From Flavobacterium fluviale (GTDB lineage Bacteria; Bacteroidota; Bacteroidia; Flavobacteriales; Flavobacteriaceae), in contig NZ_CP030261.1 in the NCBI RefSeq assembly GCF_003312915.1, positions 124,001 through 188,000 on the forward strand: 64,000 nucleotides of DNA. The letters run 5' to 3'. The notes below the pieces were generated by a model that was not told the DNA's origin, did not search any database, and saw nothing but the letters and a program-made list of their open reading frames with translations. Position 1 is the stretch's first letter. Every line of letters begins with the position of its first letter. Shown here in pieces: positions 41,264 through 51,411 of the stretch. The position numbers were made by a program, and so were the translations under genes.

Positions 41264-44200
41264 TTAAAAACCTACCTGTAAGCCAATAACACAAGTAACA
41301 GGCTCAGGATAATCGTTTATTTCTTTTTCTGGACTATAAGATTGGTAATCTGTAATGGTAACCAAGTTGCTTCCTGTTACATAAAGTCTCATATTGCTCA
41401 ACCCCAGCGATTTAATTGTATTTTCTGGAAATTTAAATCCAACCGAAACGTTTTGAAGACGAACATAGGAAGCGTCTTGTAATCCTAAAGTATTGATGTA
41501 AGGCGGATCATTTCCGTCTCTTGGTCTCGGCCAGTTTCCTCCAGGATTTTCTGGTGTCCAATAATCTTGTTTGATACCGTTTTTAACGCCTCTTAAAGAT
41601 CCTCCACGCACATAATCGTATAAAAACAAGTTATCTCTGGTAACACCCTGAACCGTATAAATATCTGCTGAGAAATCGAATTGTTTGTATTCTAAAGCCA
41701 AAGAGAAAGTACCAAACCAATCCGGCATTTTGGAAGTGATCACTCTGTCCTGATCCGGATTTGGATTGGCACCATTTGACGGATCTGCGTCATATAATTT
41801 GATATCTCCAGGATACAAAGTTGTTCCTGTAACTAGCGGAATATTTTCGCCTTCCTGATAAATTCCAACTGCTTTGTATCGGTAATAAACATCAATTGGT
41901 TTTCCAATAAACCATAAGTTTCCAACGGCATCATCTTCTCTTCCGTCGCCATCTGCATCTTTTCCGTAGATACTTACTATGCTGTTTTTATTTTTAGTGA
42001 AAGTTGCTCCAACATTCAATCTGAAATCTTTCTTTTTAATTAAATCACCGTTCAAAGTAACCTCCAGACCTTTATTGTTTACCTTTCCAATATTTGAAAG
42101 TTTCAAGGTATATCCCGTATTGGCATTTAATGTTTCATAAATCAGCAAATCTGAAGTATCGGTATTATAAACCTCAACTGTACCCGTTAATCTGTTTTTG
42201 AACAAACCAAAGTCGGCTGCAAGGTTAAGCTGTGTTGAGGTTTCCCATCTTAAATCGGGATTTGATAATTGCGTGCCTGGCACATATCCTGAAACTTTTA
42301 CGCCATTAATAATATAATCTCTCTGCACGGCAGTTGCCATACTTTGGTAAGGATCTTTTGGCTGGTTACCTACTTTACCATAACTTGCTCTTAATTTTAA
42401 ATTGCTGATAACTGGAACGTGTTCTTTCATGAACTCTTCATTCGAAACATTCCATGCTGCATTTACCGCTGGGAAAAATCCCCATTTATTATTTGCTCCA
42501 AATACTGAAGACCCGTCGGCTCTTCCTGAAACGGTGAAATAATATTTACTGTCAAAATCATATTCTAATTTTCCTGCAAACGAAACAAGAGATCTTTCGT
42601 TTCCTCCAATTAAAGGTGTATTTAAGAAAGCACTTTCTAAACCGTAAATACCCAAAATATCACTTGGAATTCTGCTTGCTGAATTACTAAAATCACTATA
42701 CTCCGATGAGGTAATTTCATAAACCCCAGTTGCATTAAAATGATTTTTTTCAGCTAAGTTGAAGTTGTAATGCAAAATATTACTTAACTGATATTCTACA
42801 TTGTCTTTATAAGTAATGCTGCCGCTTCCCTGTCCTGAGTTAGCAATCCCAGAAAGCGATTTTGAAGTATTAAAAGACAAAGCTTTATAATTCCAAGATC
42901 TGCGGCTGGCATTTAATTTATAAGTAAAACCTTTTGCCAGATTAATATCTAGAAAGACATTCATGATATCATTTCTATTCAATTCATTTGTGTTGGTTTC
43001 ATAAACATCAATAAGCGGATTTGGTGTTTCCTGAATTCCTCCTGGAAGGTAACGGAAAGAGCCGTCTGGATTATAAACCTGCCCTAACGGTGATGTATTT
43101 ATAGCATTATTTAAAATGTTACCTACATTAGGACGATTTGATTCTGAGAACTGAAGCGAAACATTCATCCCTACTTTTAACCAATCTGTAACTCTCTGAT
43201 CCACATTTACCCTCATTGCTACTTTATCATAATCCGAATTTGGAACTACTCCTGAAGTATTGATGTAGTTGATGCTCGAAAATATACTTGTTTTATCTGT
43301 TCCAGATGAAATACTCAAACTATGGTTATTAGTCACGCCTGTTCTTAAAACCAATTTTTCCCAATCAATATATTTTCCAGATTGAACAGATTCTAATTCT
43401 AATGGAGTGAAAACCTGATTATCTGGTCTGTAAACGCCATTATTACTAGTTCTGTATGCTTCTCTTTTTAGCTGTGCAAATTCTTCTCCGCTGTAAACAT
43501 CAAAGTTTCTATTGACAGTTTGAACGCCAGAAAAACCATTATAAGAGATTTTTGCTTTTCCTGTTTTTCCTCTTTTGGTAGTAATCAGAATAACTCCGTT
43601 GGATGCTCTTGCTCCATAAATAGATTGTGCAGCCGCATCTTTTAAGATTTCTAGAGAAGCAATATCATTCGCATTAATATCATTAATATTTCCGATTACG
43701 ATTCCATCGGCGATTACGATTGGTTCGTTGCTTCCGTTAATAGATTTTTTCCCTCTAATTTGGATTGAAGAAGAACTTCCTGGTCCGCCATCGGCCAAAC
43801 TTACCTGAACTCCGGCTGCTTTACCTCTAAGCATTTCACCAACATCAGAAGTTGCTACTTTGGTCATGTCTTCTGGTTTTACCGATGCAACAGAACTAAT
43901 TACGTCACTTTTCTTTTTCGTGCCGTAACCTACAACGATAATTTCGTCAAGCGCTTGAGAACTTTCTTTTAATACTACTTTTAAATTTTTCTTGTTTTCG
44001 GTATCAACAGAAACTTCATCCATTCCGATAAAAGAAAAAACTAACGTACTTTTTGCCGGGACACTGATTGTAAAATTCCCGTCGAAATCGGTTTGTGTAC
44101 TTTTTGAGGTTCCTTTGGCATGTACATTTACCCCCGGAAGCGGGAGTCCGGCATTGTCGACTACTTTTCCTGTAATCGAACTTTCTTGTGCACTCACTGT

Positions 44201-44290
44201 GGTTGAGAGAATACACATAAAAAGCAATAAAACTAGTTTTAGATAATTTCCTCCAAGAAAAAACATCTTTACATGTTTGTTTTTTTTCAT
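41264..44290 (-). CDS. SusC-type TonB-linked outer-membrane transporter (xylan locus)
   Basis: A 1008-residue SusC homologue. Signal peptide (LLLFMCILSTTVSAQ), carboxypeptidase-like regulatory domain (ITGKVVDNAGLPLPGVNVHAKG), a TonB-dependent plug (VSLADGGPGSSSSIQIRGKKSINGSNEPIVIADG) and a beta barrel. The SusC signature FSFIGMDEVSV and EIIVVGYGTKKKSDV are present. It imports oligosaccharides across the outer membrane using TonB energy. The regulator encoded 323 bases upstream on the same strand is probably its activator. Confidence 0.95.
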   Translation of the reverse strand: MKKNKHVKMFFLGGNYLKLVLLLFMCILSTTVSAQESSITGKVVDNAGLPLPGVNVHAKGTSKSTQTDFDGNFTISVPAKSTLVFSFIGMDEVSVDTENKKNLKVVLKESSQALDEIIVVGYGTKKKSDVISSVASVKPEDMTKVATSDVGEMLRGKAAGVQVSLADGGPGSSSSIQIRGKKSINGSNEPIVIADGIVIGNINDINANDIASLEILKDAAAQSIYGARASNGVILITTKRGKTGKAKISYNGFSGVQTVNRNFDVYSGEEFAQLKREAYRTSNNGVYRPDNQVFTPLELESVQSGKYIDWEKLVLRTGVTNNHSLSISSGTDKTSIFSSINYINTSGVVPNSDYDKVAMRVNVDQRVTDWLKVGMNVSLQFSESNRPNVGNILNNAINTSPLGQVYNPDGSFRYLPGGIQETPNPLIDVYETNTNELNRNDIMNVFLDINLAKGFTYKLNASRRSWNYKALSFNTSKSLSGIANSGQGSGSITYKDNVEYQLSNILHYNFNLAEKNHFNATGVYEITSSEYSDFSNSASRIPSDILGIYGLESAFLNTPLIGGNERSLVSFAGKLEYDFDSKYYFTVSGRADGSSVFGANNKWGFFPAVNAAWNVSNEEFMKEHVPVISNLKLRASYGKVGNQPKDPYQSMATAVQRDYIINGVKVSGYVPGTQLSNPDLRWETSTQLNLAADFGLFKNRLTGTVEVYNTDTSDLLIYETLNANTGYTLKLSNIGKVNNKGLEVTLNGDLIKKKDFRLNVGATFTKNKNSIVSIYGKDADGDGREDDAVGNLWFIGKPIDVYYRYKAVGIYQEGENIPLVTGTTLYPGDIKLYDADPSNGANPNPDQDRVITSKMPDWFGTFSLALEYKQFDFSADIYTVQGVTRDNLFLYDYVRGGSLRGVKNGIKQDYWTPENPGGNWPRPRDGNDPPYINTLGLQDASYVRLQNVSVGFKFPENTIKSLGLSNMRLYVTGSNLVTITDYQSYSPEKEINDYPEPVTCVIGLQVGF

Positions 44291-44379
44291 AAGTTATTTT
44301 TTTGGTTAGTTAGATAGAAATCAGTCATGATTTATGTTGCAAATGTGACTAATAAATGACGGTTTCAGGGGAGAAAAAC

Positions 44380-44417
44380 ATTCGCATTTGGGGGCGTCAA
44401 TGTGTTTATTTGCGAAT
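44380..44417. promoter_or_regulatory. Possible activator site upstream of SusC
   Basis: ATTCGCA (44380-44386) and TGCGAAT (44411-44417) form a spaced inverted repeat about 100 bases before the SusC start. It may be the hybrid-sensor binding region; low certainty. Confidence 0.35.
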
Positions 44418-44510
44418 TTAACACGTGACAAAGCCTTAAAAAATGGTATTCGTAATAAAAACCTTAAAAAATTATTGGGTAACTAATTTCAAGTTTTATA
44501 ATTAAATTTT

Positions 44511-44606
44511 AACCGCAAAGTCCGCAAAGAAAAAACGCAAAGTCCGCAAAGCTTAAAATTAAACTGTGCGGACTTTGCGTAAACCATAGCGATCTTTGCG
44601 GTGAAA
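44511..44606. repeat. Nested inverted repeat of CGCAAAGTCCGCA words
   Basis: ACGCAAAGTCCGCA (44535-44548) is the exact complement of TGCGGACTTTGCGT (44567-44580). Outer words AACCGCAAAG and CTTTGCGGT/TGCGGTT can pair as well. The structure sits just after the stop codon of the sensor gene and could end its transcript. Confidence 0.7.
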
Positions 44607-44613
44607 TATGCGG

Positions 44614-47600
44614 TTAATTCTTAACCTGAGCGCTTTTATATTCAGTAGGAGAAAGATTGTAGAACTTTTTAAATTCTTTACTAAAGTGTTTTCGATCATT
44701 AAAACCAACCATATAGGTTACTTCAGAAACGGAATAACTGGTATTGGACAAAAGACTTGCCGCTTTCTTTAATCTCATGTTTTTGATAAATCCTGCTACA
44801 GAATGATTAGTCAGCATTTGTACTTTTTTATAAAGAACTGTTCTGCTCATTCCTATTTCATTTACTAAATCATTTACATCAAAATCTGTATTATCGAGAT
44901 TGGCTTCGATGATCTGAGTTAGTTTTTTTACAAATTGGCCTTCGGGCGTGTTTACATTTTCCTGCTCAGCATCTGCAATAAAACCTTCACCGTATTTTTG
45001 ACGCATTATTTCTTTGGCAGATAATAAATTGGCAATGGTTAATTTTAATTCTTCAATACTAAAAGGTTTCGAAATATAAGCATCTGCGCCTGTCGAAAGT
45101 CCTTCAATTCTATTTAAAGTCGAAGATTTTGCCGTTAAAAGTATCACTGGAATATGATTGGTATTTTGACTCGTTTTTAAAATTTTACACAATTCAAAAC
45201 CATCCATTTCGGGCATCATAACATCTGTCAGGATAAGATCTGGAATTTCTTTCTCCATATATTCTAAAGCTTTTATGGCATCTGTAAATCGCAGCACTTT
45301 ATAATCGCTGTATAAAATATCGTTTATAAACGAAAGTACTTCTTCGTTGTCCTCAATTACGAGAACCGTCTTTTTTGTACTGTTATCAGATTCGTCCAGA
45401 TATTCCGGTTCATAAATATCAATTTCGGTTTTAACATCAGAAATAGGATTGGCGTTTTCTTCTATTTTAATTGCATTTTCAACAATCTGCGATTTTTTAA
45501 AATGCTCTTTCCCCTTCTTTAATGTAATGGTAAATATCGTATTGAAATTGGCATCAGCTTCTGTTTGTACTTTTATTTCTCCGTGATGCAGTTCTACAAT
45601 ACTTTTACTCAAAGCCAGACCAATACCGCTTCCCAAATTGGCGCTGCCGCGTTCGTCTAACTGAAAAAAGTTTTTAAAGATTTTCTTTTTTCTATTTTCT
45701 GGAATACCAATTCCATTGTCTTTTACTTTTATTTCGATAGAATCAGAATCTTCTTTTTGCTCTACAGCCAAAGTGATTTTTCCATTTTTACTAGTGAATT
45801 TAAATGCATTCGAAAGGAGATTGTAAATCACTTTTTCCATTTGGTTTTTATCGAAATAAAGCAGCGCGGTATTAATATTAAGTACAAATTTGTAATCAAT
45901 CTTTTTCTCAACGGCAATTCCGCGGAACGATTCATAAATATCAAAACAGAACGAAACAATATCCTGCTGCTCGCAATAGATTTTCATACTCCCTTTTTCG
46001 GCTTTTCTAAAATCCATTAGTTCATTGACCAATTTTAATAAGCGGTCAGAATTACTTTTAATGGTTTTTAATTTATGTTCCAGATTCGAATTCTTTTCGG
46101 CACCGCTCAAAAGTTCTTCAACGGGTCCGCTTATAAGCGTAAGAGGCGTTCTAATTTCGTGCGAAACATTCGTAAAGAAATCGAGTTTCATTTTATACAA
46201 TTCTTCTTGTCTTTCTTTCTCGACCTGATCCAAATAATAGGTTTGTTTTAATAATTCTCGGTTTCGTAAAAAACGGAATAATAAAACAGCGGCGCCGGCC
46301 AATAATCCAAGATAAAGAACATAAGCCCACCACGTTTTCCACCACGGCGGCAGCATAATAATTTTTAAGGTTTTAATTGTCGGATTCCATTCTCCGCCGC
46401 CATTTGAAGTTTTTATTTTTAGCAGATACGTTCCAGAATTCAAATTTGTCAAATTGATATAATGCTGCGACCCGATATTATGCCAATCGTCTTTATTAAA
46501 TGAACTTTCTAATTTATAAGCATATTCGCTTTTTTCTGGTGAAATAAAATTCATCGCACTAAATTCTATTCCGATGTATCCCTGATCGTGTTTTAAAGTG
46601 ATTTCGGAAGTTTCGCTAATTCGTTTTTCCAGTGTAACTTCTTTATTTCCTGGTTTAATTTCTTCGTTGTTTACGATAAGCTTCGTCAGGACAATTGGCG
46701 CTTTATCTTCTGTTTTGATTAATTTCGAAGGATTAAAAAGCACCAAACCATTTGAACATCCAAAAACCAATTCTTTTGCATTGAGCTGTAAACTGCAGTT
46801 GTTCGAAAACTGTTTGACTTTTAAACCATCTTTGGAAGAATACGACGTAATCTCAAAATCAGAAATTCTAAAAGCTGGACTTAGCTTTTTGGTTTTTATT
46901 TTATAAAGCAGGTTATTGTCGCTAATCCAGATATTTCCCTCAGAATCTTCTGAAATGCTTTTTATAGTTTCATCCGTAAAACCCATTGAGCGGTTGATTT
47001 CGAAAAAACGGCCTTTCCGTTCGTCAAATAAATTTACGCCTCCGCTTTCGGTACCAATCCAAAATCTATTTTTAGAATCAGTAAACATGACGGTTAAACT
47101 GTTGTTCGACAATCCGTTTGTGGAACCTGTTTTAAATACTTTGGTAACTTGTTTTAATTTTTTATCAAAATAGTTTAAGCCATATTGTGTGGCAATCCAA
47201 AGTCCGTTTTTCCTGTTGATAATATCCGTAATGAAATTATCGCTCAGTGAATTGGAAGTTCCATCTGCCATGTAAATTTCAACCGTTCCATCTGGCATTA
47301 CTTTTTTTAATCCGTTGCCATTTGTACCCACCCACAGATCGCCATTATCCATTAAAAGAGACGTAATTGGACGTTCTCGTTCTTTAGAATCTTTTCGCGA
47401 AAGCGATATAAACTGAAAAGTTTTACTGTTTTTATTGAACTTAAATAATCCGTTGAAAGTTCCGCAAAACAAATACTGCTCGTTTTGGTTGACCAAAGCA
47501 GTTATCATATTTACGCTTTTGTCAAAATCATAACTTTCAATAGCATACGAAGTACTTTTATTGTTTCTAAAATCAAGATAATTTAAACCGCCGCCGTTGG

Positions 47601-48747
47601 TTCCCACCCAAACCGATCCGTCATTTTCTCGTGCCACTGCATTTACAAAAGCAGTATTTAATCCGAAATTGGGTTTTATAACTTCTCTTACATTGGTAAA
47701 ATTGGTGTTAGTTTTTTGAAAAAAGTTGACACCGCCGCCGTTGGTTCCAATCCAAATATCATTATGTCGGTCTTTAAGAAAACATTTCACATCATCGTCT
47801 GAAAGACTGTAACTCTCCAGCGCATTATGACCGTATTTCGTAAATTCATTTCTGTCTTTCTTGTAAACACATAGTCCGTTTTTTGTAGCAAACCAGATTG
47901 TATTGGCATCAACCTCAACAATATCATTCACCCAATTTGACGATAAACTTTTTCTTTTACTCGTATTTAGCAGAAAATTGGTTATTGAATTCTGACTTGC
48001 ATCAAAATGGAATACGCCATTGGCTTCGGTTGCAAACCATACATCGCCATTTTTTTCTTTTAGAATCTTCCAGATTTTAGATTTTAACAAAGATGTATTA
48101 TCACTCCAAATTTTTGGCAAAGCTTTCTTAGAACCATTTTTAGGATCAAAACATTCTAAACCTTTAGAAGTACCGACTAAAACGCCGTAATTACGATCGT
48201 AAAACAAAGACAAAACCCTGCTTTTCCTAAATGGCGAATTATGATCGTTTGAGATTTCTTCCAACAAATATTTTTGTCTGTCCAGACGTTTGATACCGCC
48301 AAAAGTCCCAACCCAGATTTTGTTTTGATCGTCTTGGATTATAGATGAAATATAGTTTCGTCCGCCTTTGATTTTCTGAACATCAACTCGTAGAAAACTC
48401 TTTTCGTTTTTATTAAAAAGGTTTAAGCCATTATTCGTTCCTACCCAAATTTCTCTTTTATTATCTTCTAAAATTACATTAACATGATTGTTGCTGATGC
48501 TGTTGAGAATGTCTTTATTATACACATATCGCAGAAAATCATAGCCATCGTAACTAATCAAACCATTCGCTGTTCCGATCCATATAAATCCTTTTTTGGT
48601 TTGATGAATACTCGAAATCATGCTCTGCGAAAAACGGGTATCATAATTAATATGATCAAAATACAAATCTGAACTTTGAGCATACGAACTCACAGCAATT
48701 GCAAAAAATAGAATAAAACTTAAGATGCCGTTTTTAATGTTTTTCAT
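44614..48747 (-). CDS. Hybrid two-component system regulator (HTCS)
   Basis: A 1377-residue one-protein two-component system. A signal peptide (ISFILFFAIAVSSYAQ) leads to a periplasmic sensor made of two seven-blade propellers (repeats like IWIGTANGLISYDG, VWVGTNGGGLNYLD) and a Y_Y_Y domain. One membrane helix (WWAYVLYLGLLAGAAVLLF) follows, then a histidine kinase with His863 in NVSHEIRTPL and GIGLALSKSIVELHHG, a receiver with Asp1175 in LILTDVMMPEMDG, and an AraC DNA-binding domain. Such proteins sense an oligosaccharide and turn on the adjacent SusCD genes; here the xylan locus. Confidence 0.96.
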   Translation of the reverse strand: MKNIKNGILSFILFFAIAVSSYAQSSDLYFDHINYDTRFSQSMISSIHQTKKGFIWIGTANGLISYDGYDFLRYVYNKDILNSISNNHVNVILEDNKREIWVGTNNGLNLFNKNEKSFLRVDVQKIKGGRNYISSIIQDDQNKIWVGTFGGIKRLDRQKYLLEEISNDHNSPFRKSRVLSLFYDRNYGVLVGTSKGLECFDPKNGSKKALPKIWSDNTSLLKSKIWKILKEKNGDVWFATEANGVFHFDASQNSITNFLLNTSKRKSLSSNWVNDIVEVDANTIWFATKNGLCVYKKDRNEFTKYGHNALESYSLSDDDVKCFLKDRHNDIWIGTNGGGVNFFQKTNTNFTNVREVIKPNFGLNTAFVNAVARENDGSVWVGTNGGGLNYLDFRNNKSTSYAIESYDFDKSVNMITALVNQNEQYLFCGTFNGLFKFNKNSKTFQFISLSRKDSKERERPITSLLMDNGDLWVGTNGNGLKKVMPDGTVEIYMADGTSNSLSDNFITDIINRKNGLWIATQYGLNYFDKKLKQVTKVFKTGSTNGLSNNSLTVMFTDSKNRFWIGTESGGVNLFDERKGRFFEINRSMGFTDETIKSISEDSEGNIWISDNNLLYKIKTKKLSPAFRISDFEITSYSSKDGLKVKQFSNNCSLQLNAKELVFGCSNGLVLFNPSKLIKTEDKAPIVLTKLIVNNEEIKPGNKEVTLEKRISETSEITLKHDQGYIGIEFSAMNFISPEKSEYAYKLESSFNKDDWHNIGSQHYINLTNLNSGTYLLKIKTSNGGGEWNPTIKTLKIIMLPPWWKTWWAYVLYLGLLAGAAVLLFRFLRNRELLKQTYYLDQVEKERQEELYKMKLDFFTNVSHEIRTPLTLISGPVEELLSGAEKNSNLEHKLKTIKSNSDRLLKLVNELMDFRKAEKGSMKIYCEQQDIVSFCFDIYESFRGIAVEKKIDYKFVLNINTALLYFDKNQMEKVIYNLLSNAFKFTSKNGKITLAVEQKEDSDSIEIKVKDNGIGIPENRKKKIFKNFFQLDERGSANLGSGIGLALSKSIVELHHGEIKVQTEADANFNTIFTITLKKGKEHFKKSQIVENAIKIEENANPISDVKTEIDIYEPEYLDESDNSTKKTVLVIEDNEEVLSFINDILYSDYKVLRFTDAIKALEYMEKEIPDLILTDVMMPEMDGFELCKILKTSQNTNHIPVILLTAKSSTLNRIEGLSTGADAYISKPFSIEELKLTIANLLSAKEIMRQKYGEGFIADAEQENVNTPEGQFVKKLTQIIEANLDNTDFDVNDLVNEIGMSRTVLYKKVQMLTNHSVAGFIKNMRLKKAASLLSNTSYSVSEVTYMVGFNDRKHFSKEFKKFYNLSPTEYKSAQVKN

Positions 48748-48920
48748 AAACGAAATTTAATAAAAGCTCGAGTAATTTAATTGCAATAAACCTATGAAAA
48801 AAATCAATCGAATGCTTTGCAAAATAGAGCTTATGCAAAAAAAAGAGGTGGCAGTTTTTTCTTTTTAAGGGGTGTAGATGTACTTTTGAGCAGGTTTGAA
48901 GTTGTTTTTTATAATTTGAA

Positions 48921-48995
48921 GCTAGTTCCAGCTATCTGCTATATCTTTTATGGCGAACCCCGCCATAAAAGGATGCCGCTCCTATCTGGGCTAGG
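48921..48995. repeat. REP-like long hairpin
   Basis: CTTTTATGGCG-aaccc-CGCCATAAAAG is a perfect 11-bp hairpin (48945-48971), flanked by CTAGTTCCAG and TATCTGGGCTAG that pair in part. I recognise similar non-coding elements from Flavobacterium genomes, where they recur between genes. The other parts of the 316-base gap show no gene. Confidence 0.6.
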
Positions 48996-49063
48996 GCAAT
49001 CATTTTCAAAAGTTAATTTAATATTTAAAGGCTTAGATCCATAAATCAACTAAGCCACTTCAA

Positions 49064-49669
49064 TTAAGAAACAATCTCTGTCTCTTCAATCAATCCTAAA
49101 ATTTTACCATAAGCAATAGCGGCTCTATGCACCTGAACCGTCCAGTCCTCTGCAGCATTATCATCGGCGCCATCAGAAATATATTTGAGGCATAAAAACG
49201 GAATATCCTCTTTCATGGCGATCATGGCTAAAGCATAGGCTTCCATATCGACCACTTGGTAAGCATCAGAACAATGACCCATTTCGAAGTTGTCACCGGT
49301 TCCGCAGATTCCTTCATTTAAATTATCCATTAACAAACCATATTCTAGAACTGGAGGCAAACCAGATAATGGCGTTTCGTATTGTGCAAATCCTAATCCG
49401 CGAACATCCATATCTCGCTGTACAAATTTGGCACAACAGATAACTTCGCCTTTTTGAAAACAACTGCTTCCCGCCGATCCAAGATTTATAATTATCGAAG
49501 GCTTTTTCTTTTGAATTGCTTTTGTCAATTCGTAAGCCGCATTTACTTTTCCGATTCCTGTAATTAAAGTATTATGGCCTTTAAAAACTTCTGCTGCTTC
49601 AGATTCCAGGGCAAATGAGAATAATATGTCTTCAATGGCAAAAGATGCCGTTTGATTAATTTGTATCAT
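49064..49669 (-). CDS. Nucleosidase/phosphorylase family protein
   Basis: A 201-residue PNP/UDP-like protein resembling methylthioadenosine/S-adenosylhomocysteine nucleosidase. The core shows LITGIGKVNAAYELTKAI, IINLGSAGSSCF, VQRDMDVRG and VVDMEAYALAMIA, where Met-Glu binds ribose and a later Asp (YISDGADD) is the acid. It cleaves the N-glycosidic bond of a nucleoside such as MTA or SAH. The exact substrate is not certain. The minus strand has TATTTTTG at 49693-49700 as a promoter element, 23 bases before the ATG. Confidence 0.85.
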   Translation of the reverse strand: MIQINQTASFAIEDILFSFALESEAAEVFKGHNTLITGIGKVNAAYELTKAIQKKKPSIIINLGSAGSSCFQKGEVICCAKFVQRDMDVRGLGFAQYETPLSGLPPVLEYGLLMDNLNEGICGTGDNFEMGHCSDAYQVVDMEAYALAMIAMKEDIPFLCLKYISDGADDNAAEDWTVQVHRAAIAYGKILGLIEETEIVS

Positions 49670-49692
49670 GCGTAATAGTAATTTTCAGTCCA

Positions 49693-49700
49693 CAAAAATA
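49693..49700 (-). promoter_or_regulatory. -7 element TATTTTTG for the nucleosidase gene
   Basis: Minus-strand TAnnTTTG match, 23 bases before the start codon. Confidence 0.45.
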
Positions 49701-49854
49701 CGGTTAAAAGATTACGTAATAAAGCTTCTGGTTAATTTCTAAAAAACACGTTAAATTCTGTTTTCTATGGTAGATTTTAAGTTAGAAAAAATACTTTTGT
49801 TAAAATCAAAAAACAAAGAATTTCAATCCTTAAAAAATCAGAAAGCGCAACTGT

Positions 49855-50418
49855 ATGGATAATGAAAAATTTATTTTCTGCCTTGAAGGTGTTAAAGATA
49901 TAGACGACATCAGCCCCACACATGTGGTAAAATGTCTGGAAGAACTGGCGATTGACCAAGGCATTTCGAGCATTCATAAAACTTGCGACACGATTGAAGG
50001 TTTAGAAGAAAGTTTGAATATTTTACTTTATGAAGATCATAATTTTAAGGATTATGAAATCATTTATCTGGCGATGCCGGGACAGGAAAATAACATCTGC
50101 CTTCATGACTATTACTACAGTTTAGAAGAAATTGCCGAACTGTTTGAAGGAAAAATGAAAGGCAAAATTATTCATTTTGCAAATCTTAAAGTTTTAGATT
50201 TAAACGAAGAAGAAGCTCAATATTTTTTAGACATTACGGGTGCAAGAGCCATCTCTGGGTACGGATCTACTTATAATAAAATTGCAAGCTGCAGTACAAT
50301 TGATAAAGCATTTTTTAGTTTGTATCAGGAGAACGATAATCTTTTTGAGGTTGTCGAAGATCTGTATGCCAAACATTATAATTTGTGTAAACTGCTTGAT
50401 TTTAGACTATATTATTAA
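49855..50418 (+). CDS. Hypothetical protein, DUF6642-like
   Basis: A 187-residue soluble protein (MDNEKFIFCLEGVKDIDDISPTHVVKCLEELAIDQ). I recall a similar Flavobacterium family, DUF6642, but cannot confirm it. The middle holds DYEIIYLAMPGQENNICLHDYYYSLEEIAELF, a pattern reminiscent of CHAT or caspase-like fragments: an LAMPGQ turn, then a GARAISGYGS stretch. No catalytic pair can be confirmed. It ends two bases before the AraC gene, so it is part of an operon with it. Confidence 0.6.
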   Translation: MDNEKFIFCLEGVKDIDDISPTHVVKCLEELAIDQGISSIHKTCDTIEGLEESLNILLYEDHNFKDYEIIYLAMPGQENNICLHDYYYSLEEIAELFEGKMKGKIIHFANLKVLDLNEEEAQYFLDITGARAISGYGSTYNKIASCSTIDKAFFSLYQENDNLFEVVEDLYAKHYNLCKLLDFRLYY

Positions 50419-50420
50419 GC

Positions 50421-51341
50421 ATGAAAACAAAGGGAGCTGAAAAAATAAAGACTTACGAAGCAAAAGGATTTCGGGAGAAATTTTTAGGAGAAGACAATCC
50501 GATGCATTTGCTTTTCAAATCAAATTCGGATCATTTCTTTTGTCTGGAGATTGAAGAAGTAATGCAGATGAGGCATCCTGTTCCACCTTCTAAACATTCT
50601 TGCCATACCTTAATTTTTATTTCATCAGGAAGGCATGTCATGAAACTGGGTTATCAGGAATATACCACGACGGATAATGAAATGATTATGGTGCCTGCAG
50701 GTCAGATTTTTTCGCTTGACAATGTAAACAGTATACACAAAGGCTATATCTGCCAATTCCATCCCGATATTTTAATTCGAAAATACGGCAGCCGTGAATT
50801 GCTGAATGATTTTGATTTTTTAAAAATATCAGGAAATCCTAAAATTACACTTACTCCTCCAGAAATAAGTCCTATTACCAATATTTTGGATCGATTGAAA
50901 AAAGAATATTCAGAAACTGCATTTACAGATTTGAATATTGTTCAGTCTTATTTGATTACTTTATTTTATGAAATGAATAAAAATGCTGTAAAAACTTCTA
51001 AAGGTATTTCGGCTGCTGAGGTGATTACGGGAAAATTTAAGGAACTTATTCATGATCAAATAAAAACACAGCATCAAGTTAATTATTATGCGTCATTGCT
51101 AAATGTTACGCCGAACCATTTGAATAAATGTGTCAAAACAGTAACTGGAAAATCGGCAGTAAAATGGATTGACGACAACATATTATTAGAAGCCAAATAT
51201 TTACTGTTTCAAACCTCACTTTCTGTAGGCGAAATCGCAGTACAAGTAGGTTTTGAAGACCAGTCGTACTTTAGCCGTTTTTTCAAAAAGGCCGAAGGAA
51301 TTTCACCCATTCGTTATCGAAAAATGATTGATAAGTCCTAA
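50421..51341 (+). CDS. AraC-family transcriptional regulator
   Basis: A 306-residue regulator. The N-terminal cupin-like sensor (HTLIFISSGRHVMKLGYQEYTT, then EMIMVPAGQIFSLDNV) is followed by the AraC double HTH: VNYYASLLNVTPNHLNKCVKTVTGKS and SVGEIAVQVGFEDQSYFSRFFKKAEGISPIRYRK. It reads two bases after the DUF6642-like gene, so the two are coupled. The ligand and targets are unknown; the next genes on the same strand are the small 51412 protein and the pentapeptide protein. Confidence 0.9.
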   Translation: MKTKGAEKIKTYEAKGFREKFLGEDNPMHLLFKSNSDHFFCLEIEEVMQMRHPVPPSKHSCHTLIFISSGRHVMKLGYQEYTTTDNEMIMVPAGQIFSLDNVNSIHKGYICQFHPDILIRKYGSRELLNDFDFLKISGNPKITLTPPEISPITNILDRLKKEYSETAFTDLNIVQSYLITLFYEMNKNAVKTSKGISAAEVITGKFKELIHDQIKTQHQVNYYASLLNVTPNHLNKCVKTVTGKSAVKWIDDNILLEAKYLLFQTSLSVGEIAVQVGFEDQSYFSRFFKKAEGISPIRYRKMIDKS

Positions 51342-51411
51342 TTATTGATTAAAGAATCCTAACAAACAGCTTTACTTTTTTCAGAAATTTGCCAGTTCAA
51401 AAACGCAAATT

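Noticed and set aside
49777..49977. Minus-strand reading frame opposite the DUF6642-like gene
   Set aside because: It overlaps a better plus-strand gene and has no family pattern.
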